Origin: Christensenellaceae bacterium
GTDB lineage: Bacteria; Bacillota; Clostridia; Christensenellales; DTU072
Reading direction: 5' to 3'
DNA length: 8,118 nt
Assembly: GCA_031260775.1 (NCBI GenBank)
Contig: JAISKW010000057.1
Span: forward strand, 1-8,118
Below are positions 1 through 4,950 of the stretch, in pieces; positions within the stretch are counted from its first letter, which is position 1; every line of letters begins with the position of its first letter. The notes below the pieces were generated by a model. It was not told the DNA's origin. It saw only the letters and a program-made list of their open reading frames with translations, and did no database searches. The translations under genes and the position numbers were made by a program.

Positions 1-36
1 AGCACAAAAAACAAAGCGCATACAAACAGCCCCACA

Positions 37-1122
37 TCACTTGTTATTAGCAAGCATCCAATCAATATAAATTCCGTAGCCGCGCGTGGGGTCGCTTATA
101 AAAACGTGCGTAACCGCGCCGATAAGTCTGCCGTTTTGTACAATCGGCGAGCCGCTCATTCCTTGAACAATACCGCCGCTTAGGTCTTTTAACCTCTCGT
201 CCGTCACCTTAATCACCATCGAACGGTCGGCTATTTCGTCTTGCTCCGCAAGGCGCATAATCTCAATTTCGTACTTTTCGGGAGCGTCGGAGGACAACGA
301 CGAGTAAATGTACGCTTTACCTGTATTCACACTCTTTCGGCTACCGACTGCCACCATTGGGCGACCCTTATAAAGCTTTTCGGAGGCTTTACCGAACACC
401 CCGGCTATGTTGTTCGCGTGCAGCGTGCCTATAGGCGTATCGGAATTAACAAAGTTCCCTTTTAACTCCCCGGCTTGCCCGACCTCGCCTTTAATGAGCC
501 CCGAAATTTTCGCTTCTAAAATATTTCCCGCAACATAAGCGTTATTGCAAGACGTAACGCCGTCGGTAATTTTGTGCCCTAAACCGCCGAACTCCAAACT
601 GTCGGTTGTGACATAAGTTAAAGTACCAATGCCCGTCAGTTCGTTTTTAACCAAAATCCCTATTTTGTAATCGTTTGAAAGTGAATCCTTAAGCGGCTGC
701 AGCTTGAATTGCGCGTTTTTGTCGCTGCGACGAACGGAAATCGTTAACTCCTTATCCTGCGTTTTCGAAACTATTGCGGCGACGTCGGCAGGGGTAAATA
801 CCAATTTGCCGTTTATGGCGGTAATCAAATCACCTTTCAAAAGCCCGGCATCTTTTGCGGGAGTTTTCGAGCCGTCTTTTGTTATGACGCAGGTGATTTC
901 GTAAATTACCACGCCCGCGCTTTTCGCAACCACTCCCATAGGAGTGCCGCCTAAGTAAACGGTGCGTTCCTCTTTTGCGAATGCCGCGGTTTCGGCTCGC
1001 CCCGCGCCGCCACCGAAGGTTACGGATACAAAAAGCGACAACACCGCGCTGAGCGTTACAACGCAAACGCACGAGGCCTTGAACAAACGCGCGAGTCCTT
1101 TGTGAAAATTAACGGCATTCAC
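37..1122 (-). CDS. spoIVB: SpoIVB-like S55 family serine peptidase (sporulation checkpoint protease)
   Basis: The predicted product has 361 residues, shorter than the roughly 425 of Bacillus subtilis SpoIVB. Residues 15-35 form one hydrophobic signal-anchor segment. A VYLGGTPMGV-type motif follows at about 55-64, then a PDZ domain at about 66-130, and an S55 peptidase domain to the C-terminus. The family's triad can be placed: His183 in FGGLGHKITD, Asp308 in VTDERL and Ser323 in GMSGSPI; the Asp-Ser spacing of 15 equals the Asp363-Ser378 spacing of B. subtilis. The end, GAVTHVFISDPTRGYGIYIDWML, is highly typical. In the family, the protein is made in the forespore, secreted to the intermembrane space, and triggers SpoIVFB-dependent pro-sigma-K processing. 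In Clostridia spo0A often lies just downstream; that would be left of the window and cannot be seen. The start shown is a GTG without a good ribosome-binding site. A TTG at 1086 (codon 13) follows AAAGGA by 8 bases and may be the true start; it keeps the anchor. The sporulation role is inferred from family. Confidence 0.93.
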   Translation of the reverse strand: MNAVNFHKGLARLFKASCVCVVTLSAVLSLFVSVTFGGGAGRAETAAFAKEERTVYLGGTPMGVVAKSAGVVIYEITCVITKDGSKTPAKDAGLLKGDLITAINGKLVFTPADVAAIVSKTQDKELTISVRRSDKNAQFKLQPLKDSLSNDYKIGILVKNELTGIGTLTYVTTDSLEFGGLGHKITDGVTSCNNAYVAGNILEAKISGLIKGEVGQAGELKGNFVNSDTPIGTLHANNIAGVFGKASEKLYKGRPMVAVGSRKSVNTGKAYIYSSLSSDAPEKYEIEIMRLAEQDEIADRSMVIKVTDERLKDLSGGIVQGMSGSPIVQNGRLIGAVTHVFISDPTRGYGIYIDWMLANNK

Positions 1123-1137
1123 ATTTTTTAGTGTGTG

Positions 1138-1143
1138 TATAAA
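1138..1143 (+). promoter_or_regulatory. Possible -10 box of the rubrerythrin gene
   Basis: TATAAA lies 31 bases before the ATG at 1175. Transcription from it would begin near 1150, leaving a short leader and excluding the upstream GTG at 1133. The nearest -35-like hexamer, TTCACA at 1118-1123, is only 14 bases away, which is short. The assignment is weak. Confidence 0.25.
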
Positions 1144-1174
1144 GCCGCTTTTTTACGCTAATACTCCGTTCGGT

Positions 1175-1792
1175 ATGAAAAACTTAAAAAATTCAAAAAC
1201 CTATGTCAATCTTGCCCGTGCATTTGCGGGCGAGTGTATGGCGAGAACCCGTTACGAGTTCATCGCTTACGGGGCGCGCGCCGAAGGACAACGCGCAATT
1301 GCCGAGAGAATCGAACGCATTGCGTTCAACGAATTCAACCATTCACGTATGTTTTATTCGTTTATCCAGTCGGCAAACACCGCAACGATTCAGAACATCG
1401 AGTTCACCGCCGGGTATCCCTTCCGCGAAAAGTGGGTGCTGTTGGATAACTTAAAGTTCGCCGCCGACGACGAAAACGCCGAAGCGGAGGAGGTCTATGC
1501 CCGTGCAGCCAAGGAAGCGGACGAGGAGGGTTTTGCCGACATTGCAGGGCTTTTCCGCAACGTGCAAGCTGTAGAAAGACAGCATAGGGAGGAGTTTTTG
1601 GACTTGTATAACCAACTCAAGAACGGCTCACTTTACAAAAAGGACGCGCAAACGGTGTGGAAATGCCCCGATTGCGGCTACGAAGCATCAGGCAAAGAAG
1701 CCTTTACCGACTGCCCCCTCTGCCACGCAAAGCAAGGCTCGGTCTCGGTAAAAACACCGAATTATCTGCCGGGCGGAGTTTCAAACAGATAG
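1175..1792 (+). CDS. Rubrerythrin (diiron peroxidase with C-terminal rubredoxin domain)
   Basis: The 205-residue product has the usual rubrerythrin layout: a ferritin-like four-helix diiron domain (about 8-148) and a rubredoxin [Fe(SCys)4] domain (about 160-193). Diiron ligand candidates are Glu20 (AFAGE), Glu53 and His56 (NEFNH), Glu100/Glu103, and Glu134/His137 (VERQH). The rubredoxin cysteines are 164, 167, 180 and 183 (CPDCGY and CPLCHA). Family members reduce hydrogen peroxide to water in the cytoplasm of anaerobes, fed by rubredoxin or NADH-linked reductases. I chose ATG 1175 because the family starts about 10 residues before NLxxAFAGE; a GTG at 1133 extends the frame by 14 residues that do not look like this family. 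Neither start has a clear Shine-Dalgarno sequence. The gene is divergent from spoIVB, with start codons about 52 bases apart, and appears monocistronic, ending in a palindrome-rich region with a terminator. Some spore formers have spore-associated rubrerythrins, but nothing here shows that. Confidence 0.95.
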   Translation: MKNLKNSKTYVNLARAFAGECMARTRYEFIAYGARAEGQRAIAERIERIAFNEFNHSRMFYSFIQSANTATIQNIEFTAGYPFREKWVLLDNLKFAADDENAEAEEVYARAAKEADEEGFADIAGLFRNVQAVERQHREEFLDLYNQLKNGSLYKKDAQTVWKCPDCGYEASGKEAFTDCPLCHAKQGSVSVKTPNYLPGGVSNR

Positions 1793-1808
1793 GCGCGGTG
1801 TGTGTAAT

Positions 1809-1883
1809 TTTGTCACCCTGCGCGTAGTCACACGGTCAATCCTTATAGTAAATGGATTCTGTAGCTTCGCGCAGAATGACAAA
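1809..1883. repeat. Dispersed palindromic (REP/MITE-like) element, copy 1
   Basis: The ends form an inverted repeat: the left arm begins TTTGTCACCCTGCGCGTAGT, and the right arm read on the other strand begins TTTGTCATTCTGCGCGAAGC, with 16 of 20 positions identical. An inner complement pairs AATCC (1839-1843) with GGATT (1854-1858), so the whole unit can fold into a long hairpin. A diverged copy in the same orientation lies at 4800-4873. Location outside genes, small size and no coding capacity fit a non-autonomous miniature element or REP-like sequence. No clear target duplication is visible. Confidence 0.8.
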
Positions 1884-1895
1884 CGGTGAAATAAT

Positions 1896-1921
1896 ATTTG
1901 ATAAGGCAAAACCTATCAAAT
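1896..1921. other. AT-rich hairpin downstream of rubrerythrin
   Basis: ATTTGATAAGG and CCTATCAAAT pair with one bulged A around a five-base CAAAA loop. There is no T-tract after it, so it is not a canonical terminator. It could be an mRNA 3' structure or chance in AT-rich DNA. Confidence 0.4.
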
Positions 1922-1935
1922 GTTGTTAAGGAAAA

Positions 1936-1952
1936 TTTAATGAACCATTAAA
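1936..1952. other. Small perfect inverted repeat
   Basis: TTTAATG and CATTAAA pair perfectly around a three-base AAC loop, just before the terminator. The 7-bp stem is AT-rich and weak, and its function is unknown. Confidence 0.35.
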
Positions 1953-1959
1953 GCAAAAG

Positions 1960-1989
1960 AAAACAAGGCGCGTAGTTGCGCCTTGTTTT
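1960..1989. terminator. Bidirectional rho-independent terminator between rubrerythrin and oadA
   Basis: AAAACAAGGCGC and GCGCCTTGTTTT form a perfect 12-bp stem around the loop GTAGTT. The plus strand continues GTATTATT after the T-run, and the minus strand runs into CTTTTGCTT, so it has the features of a terminator in both directions. It can serve both convergent transcripts. Confidence 0.9.
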
Positions 1990-2021
1990 GTATTATTCGG
2001 ATATAAGGGAGAGGGATGCTA

Positions 2022-2074
2022 AGGGGGGGGGGACATTGTCCTCGCCCCTTGCTTTAATGAAAAGCGTTCCCCCT
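2022..2074. repeat. G-run/C-run dispersed repeat, copy 1
   Basis: An A plus ten G (2022-2032) at one end can pair with the TTCCCCCTC end (2068-2075). The inner part holds GCTTT/AAAGC (2051-2055 and 2060-2064) and GACATTGTC. The segment TTTAATGAAAAGCGTTCCCCCTC matches 20 of 23 bases with the corresponding part of a second copy at 6622-6660. Both copies lie next to terminators at convergent gene ends, so this looks like a family of intergenic hairpin elements. Confidence 0.65.
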
Positions 2075-2091
2075 CTGCGCAATAACTCACA

Positions 2092-3882
2092 TTATGCCAA
2101 ATAAGCGAGAGTGTCGCCGCTTTGAACGTTGGTGCCGGAAGATACGAGCCCGGAAACGACACCGGCGCGCGGAGCGACGATGTCGTTTTCCATTTTCATC
2201 GCTTCAAGAATAACGATAACGTCACCGGCTTTAACGGTTGCGCCCTCTTTGGCGACGACCTTGGTGATAGTGCCGGGCATCGGAGACGGGAGAGCCTCCC
2301 CTTGACCGACAACGGCTGCAGGTGCGGCTACGGGTGCAGGGGCAACGGGTACAACGGCAACGGGTGCAGGTGCGGCAACGGGAGCGGCGGCGAAATCGGC
2401 AACCTCTTCAACCGCGACATTGTAAGCGTTTCCGTTGACCTTTACGGCAAACTTGCGCTCGCCTTGAGGAGCGGCGGCAACAGGTGCGGCAGGAGCGGCG
2501 GCTTTCGGTTCTTCGGGTTTATTAAGACCTTTTTCTTCCTTTTCGCGCCAATCGAAGAACTTGGGGGCAACCTGAGGGAACATCGCAAACGAAAGAACGT
2601 CTAACTCGTTGCGCGCGCCTACGGCGTTTGCTTTGACGGTTGCATCCTCCCACTCGGGCGGAATAGTGTCCGCCATACGACAAGTAATTCTTTCGGCGTC
2701 GCCGATGCATTTTTTAACGATTTCCTCGTTCGGCTCGGCGGGGAGTTGACCGTACTCGCCGCGGAGAAGTCCTTTGAACTCCTTCCCGACAAGCTTGTAG
2801 CGTTCGCCGGCAACGACATTCAAAACGGCTTGCGTGCCGACAATTTGCGAAGTGGGGGTGACAAGAGGGGGATAACCGGCATCTTTACGGACGCGCGGAA
2901 CTTCCTCTAAAACCTCGGTGAGCTTTTCGCTCTTGCCTTGCTCTTTTAATTGGTTAATCAGGTTCGAAAGCATTCCGCCCGGAACTTGATAAATAAGCGC
3001 GTTAATATCAACCTTAAGAACCTTGTCGCTTAAGAAACCGTCGGCTTTAAGCCTTGCCGCAACCTTATTGAAGTGAATGGCAATTTCGTTTAATAGTTTT
3101 AAGTCTAACCCCGTGTCGTATTGCGTGCCTTGCAGAGCCGCAACGATTGACTCGGTTGTGGGTTGACTCGTACCGTTTGCAAGGGGCGAAAGAGCGGTGT
3201 CGATAATATCCACTCCGGCTTCGACTGCCTTAAGATACGTCATATCGCCCGTACCGGAGGTGTTATGCGTATGGAGGTGGACGGGGATATCCGCTTTAGT
3301 TTTAATCGCCTTAACAAGCTCGTACGCGTCGTAGGGCAAAAGAAGGTTCGCCATATCCTTAATACAAAGAATATCCGCACCCATTGCCTTTAATTTGACG
3401 GCTAAGTCGGCAAAGTACTCGAGGCTATGCACGGGGCTTTGGGTGTAGGAGAGTGCAACCTCGCAAAGGCAGGAGTCCTTTTTGTACTTGTTAACGGCTT
3501 TGATGCTCGCCTCTAAGTTGCGGGTATCGTTAAGCGCATCGAACATACGAACCACACCGATGCCGTTTTCGAGCATTTTCTTGACGAAAATATCCACCAA
3601 ATCGTCGGCATAGTTCTTGTAGCCCAAGAGGTTTTGACCTCTTAAGAGCATTTGTAAACGTGTATTCGGAATGGCTTCCTTGAGTTTACGGAGTCTTTCC
3701 CACGGGTCTTCGTTTAAGAAACGAAGGCACGAATCGAACGTTGCGCCGCCCCACGATTCAAGCGAAAAATAGCCGACCCTGTCAAGTTTGTCCGCGACGG
3801 GGAGCATTTCGGAGAGCTTCATCCTTGTCGCGGCTTGCGATTGATGAGCATCTCTAAGTATTGTTTCTGTGATTTTTAACAT
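2092..3882 (-). CDS. oadA: OadA-like carboxyltransferase/biotin protein (oxaloacetate decarboxylase alpha subunit or pyruvate carboxylase subunit B)
   Basis: The 596-residue product has an HMGL-like TIM-barrel carboxyltransferase domain (about 1-270), the conserved PYC/OADA domain (about 285-445), Ala/Pro-rich linkers (about 455-475 and 498-525) and a C-terminal biotinyl domain (about 530-596). Active-site residues can be placed by family pattern: Asp11 in RDAHQS, Lys175 in CIKDM (the carbamylated lysine), and metal ligands His204 and His206 in HLHTHN. Biotin is attached to Lys563 in EAMKMEND. The family transfers carboxyl from oxaloacetate to biotin, giving pyruvate; in the membrane complex decarboxylation of carboxybiotin drives Na+ export. 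The start is ATG 3882, with GAGGA five bases upstream; an in-frame TTG at 3894 overlaps that site and is rejected. It is the last gene of the operon, 72 bases after the biotin carrier gene. A role as pyruvate carboxylase subunit B with a separate biotin carboxylase is possible, but the OadG-like neighbour favours the decarboxylase. Confidence 0.93.
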   Translation of the reverse strand: MLKITETILRDAHQSQAATRMKLSEMLPVADKLDRVGYFSLESWGGATFDSCLRFLNEDPWERLRKLKEAIPNTRLQMLLRGQNLLGYKNYADDLVDIFVKKMLENGIGVVRMFDALNDTRNLEASIKAVNKYKKDSCLCEVALSYTQSPVHSLEYFADLAVKLKAMGADILCIKDMANLLLPYDAYELVKAIKTKADIPVHLHTHNTSGTGDMTYLKAVEAGVDIIDTALSPLANGTSQPTTESIVAALQGTQYDTGLDLKLLNEIAIHFNKVAARLKADGFLSDKVLKVDINALIYQVPGGMLSNLINQLKEQGKSEKLTEVLEEVPRVRKDAGYPPLVTPTSQIVGTQAVLNVVAGERYKLVGKEFKGLLRGEYGQLPAEPNEEIVKKCIGDAERITCRMADTIPPEWEDATVKANAVGARNELDVLSFAMFPQVAPKFFDWREKEEKGLNKPEEPKAAAPAAPVAAAPQGERKFAVKVNGNAYNVAVEEVADFAAAPVAAPAPVAVVPVAPAPVAAPAAVVGQGEALPSPMPGTITKVVAKEGATVKAGDVIVILEAMKMENDIVAPRAGVVSGLVSSGTNVQSGDTLAYLA

Positions 3883-3887
3883 TTTAT

Positions 3888-3892
3888 TCCTC
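3888..3892 (-). promoter_or_regulatory. Ribosome-binding site fixing the oadA start
   Basis: On the minus strand GAGGA stands five bases before ATG 3882. This settles the start and makes the in-frame TTG at 3894, which lies within the same stretch, unlikely. Confidence 0.8.
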
Positions 3893-3954
3893 AATATTTT
3901 GTAATTTTAAGAACGTCCGCGCTTTTTTCTTCACGGATTGTTCCCGCCCGAAAT

Positions 3955-4335
3955 TTACGCCAAATAAGCGAGAATATCGCCTGCACCGACGGTCTTGCCT
4001 TGTGCGATTAAGCCCGAAACCGTGCCTGCACGCGGAGCGACTATGTCGTTTTCCATTTTCATTGCCTCAACAACTACGATGACCTCGCCTGCCTTTACCT
4101 TGCCGCCTTCCTTTGCGATGACCTTTACCACCGTACCGGGCAAGGGCGACTGAATAGGCTCGCCGCTCCCGACCGCCGCCGGGGCTTCCGGAGCGACCGC
4201 CACGGGCGCGGATACAACGGGTGCGACGGGCGCGGATACAACGGGTGCAGCGGTTGCCGCAAATTCCGCGACTTCCTCAATTTCTACACGGTAGCCTTGT
4301 CCGTTAATTTTAAGTTCAAATTTTCTTGTTGCCAT
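3955..4335 (-). CDS. Free-standing biotin carrier protein of a decarboxylase complex (OadC/MmdC/GcdC type)
   Basis: The 126-residue protein starts with MATRKFELKINGQGYRVEIE, continues through an Ala/Pro/Val linker (about 26-56) and ends in a biotinyl domain (about 60-126) with the biotinylation motif EAMKMEND, biotin lysine Lys93. It is a close paralogue of the last 120 residues of the adjacent OadA-like protein: both have the short strand segment (KINGQGYRVEIEEVAEFAA versus KVNGNAYNVAVEEVADFAA), the linker and the same ending (LAYLA). Such carriers shuttle carboxybiotin from the carboxyltransferase to the membrane decarboxylase subunit. It sits 30 bases after the OadG-like gene in the same operon. 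Upstream only a weak, distant AAGG is seen. The linker DNA has a 24-bp tandem repeat. Whether it works beside or instead of the OadA biotin domain cannot be told. Confidence 0.92.
   Translation of the reverse strand: MATRKFELKINGQGYRVEIEEVAEFAATAAPVVSAPVAPVVSAPVAVAPEAPAAVGSGEPIQSPLPGTVVKVIAKEGGKVKAGEVIVVVEAMKMENDIVAPRAGTVSGLIAQGKTVGAGDILAYLA
4204..4250 (-). repeat. 24-bp tandem repeat in the biotin carrier linker
   Basis: About two copies of a 24-bp unit (starting at 4204 and 4228) encode the repeated octapeptide APVVSAPV within the flexible linker. Such Ala/Pro linkers let the biotin domain swing between active sites, and their length can vary by repeat slippage. Confidence 0.75.
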
Positions 4336-4365
4336 ATTAATAAAAAGCCTTGTTTGGTTTTCTCT

Positions 4366-4686
4366 TTACGCCTTTTGAATGTTTTTAATAATAAAGGGTT
4401 TGTTATCGGTTGCGATTGCAATTGCCGCGGTAATCGCCGCGACTACCTCGTCGGATACGCCGTCGGAGGACTGTGAGGCGGACGCGGTTTGCGCCGTAGG
4501 GGCTTGCGACGGTGCGGGAGCTACCGCTCCGCTTTGCTGTATTTGAATACCGTTTTTCGCAATCAGCTTGATATACGCAAGCATTTTGCTTGCAATATGA
4601 AACGTCAGCAACAAACTTGCGACCGATACCGCCAATATCACGATGCAAATCGCCAACACTTTATCTATATTCTCCGCAAGTAACAT
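4366..4686 (-). CDS. OadG/MmdD-like small membrane subunit of a Na+-pump decarboxylase
   Basis: The 106-residue protein has one membrane segment near the N-terminus (about 9-31), a short basic stretch, an Ala/Pro/Gln/Ser linker (about 53-75) and a conserved C-terminal end with SDEVVAAITAAIAIA followed by KPFIIKNIQKA. This layout, including the DEVVAAI...AA segment, is that of OadG (gamma) and MmdD (delta) subunits, which assemble the carboxyltransferase with the membrane beta subunit. It is the first gene of the operon. ATG 4686 is preceded by AAGGG at a spacing of seven bases, and the promoter lies just upstream. The gene for the beta subunit, expected nearby, is not in this cluster. Small size and low complexity limit certainty, but the neighbours make the call solid. 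Confidence 0.85.
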   Translation of the reverse strand: MLLAENIDKVLAICIVILAVSVASLLLTFHIASKMLAYIKLIAKNGIQIQQSGAVAPAPSQAPTAQTASASQSSDGVSDEVVAAITAAIAIATDNKPFIIKNIQKA

Positions 4687-4712
4687 ATTTTAGCCCTTAA
4701 TTAACCAAATAC

Positions 4713-4741
4713 ATTATAAACCAATACCTCGTCGCGTACAA
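4713..4741 (-). promoter_or_regulatory. Promoter of the oadG-like/biotin carrier/oadA operon
   Basis: On the minus strand a perfect -10 box TATAAT (4718-4713) follows the -35-like TTGTAC (4741-4736) with 17 bases between. Transcription would start near 4705, giving a leader of about 20 bases that includes the AAGGG ribosome-binding site. The -35 matches only the TTG half. Confidence 0.65.
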
Positions 4742-4799
4742 AGGCAGTTTTTGAAAAGCGGACGGTTATATAAATATGCACGGGCACTCTGCGTGTGAT

Positions 4800-4873
4800 T
4801 TTGTCTCCCTGCGCGAAGTCGCTAAGTCCAATCCTTATTCCACGGATTCTGCCCCTTCCGCACCGAATGACAA
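4800..4873. repeat. Dispersed palindromic (REP/MITE-like) element, copy 2
   Basis: It is a diverged copy of the element at 1809-1883, in the same orientation. It shares the left arm (TTTGTCTCCCTGCGCGAAGTC), the central AATCCTTAT and GGATTCTG blocks, and the closing GAATGACAA. The right arm is worn (CCTTCCGCACCGAATGACAA), so the hairpin is less complete than in copy 1. It lies between the two divergent promoters, which makes it the only part of the spacer that could be a relic insertion. Confidence 0.75.
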
Positions 4874-4915
4874 CGCAGCTCCGCTCCCGAAAGCACGCCC
4901 TAAACATTCGCGCTA

Positions 4916-4944
4916 TTGAACCGACTTCCTTATTTATATAAAAT
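4916..4944 (+). promoter_or_regulatory. Putative promoter of the symporter gene
   Basis: TTGAAC (4916-4921) and TAAAAT (4939-4944) are spaced by 17 bases, a sigma-A-type layout. The expected transcription start falls at about 4950-4952, on the GTG start codon itself. Confidence 0.5.
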
Positions 4945-4950
4945 TAATAG

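Larger units (their letters stand above)
1793..2091. other. Palindrome-rich convergent intergenic region
   Basis: This 299-base gap separates the 3' ends of the rubrerythrin gene and the oadA-like gene. I see no credible coding frame in it. From left to right it holds a 75-bp dispersed inverted-repeat element (1809-1883), two AT-rich hairpins (1896-1921 and 1936-1952), a strong bidirectional terminator (1960-1989) and a G-run/C-run dispersed repeat (2022-2074) containing ten consecutive G. Each is listed separately. Confidence 0.85.

Noticed and set aside
1..36. Terminator or next gene after the SpoIVB-like gene
   Set aside because: The 36 bases are A/C-rich with no hairpin and no readable gene start.
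1133..1174. Upstream GTG start giving rubrerythrin 14 more residues
   Set aside because: The extension does not resemble rubrerythrin N-termini, overlaps a possible -10 box at 1138-1143 and has no ribosome-binding site.
1123..1174. Sigma-F/G-type promoter for the SpoIVB-like gene
   Set aside because: I could not find a pair of -35 and -10 boxes with convincing match and spacing on the minus strand.
2122..2604. 160-residue open frame on the plus strand inside oadA
   Set aside because: It is opposite the biotin domain and Ala/Pro linker codons; its Gly/Arg/Asn-rich composition is the complement of repetitive Ala/Pro/Val codons, with no ribosome-binding site or family likeness.
3883..3894. TTG start four codons before the oadA ATG
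   Set aside because: The TTG lies within the Shine-Dalgarno stretch of the ATG at 3882, which is well spaced and matches family N-termini (LKITETILRDAHQS).
4701..4907. 68-residue minus-strand frame in the divergent spacer
   Set aside because: It runs through the operon promoter and the palindromic element, and shows no recognisable protein features.
4687..4950. Riboswitch or T-box leader in the divergent spacer
   Set aside because: Both inferred leaders are very short or absent, and the only strong structure is the dispersed palindrome also found elsewhere.
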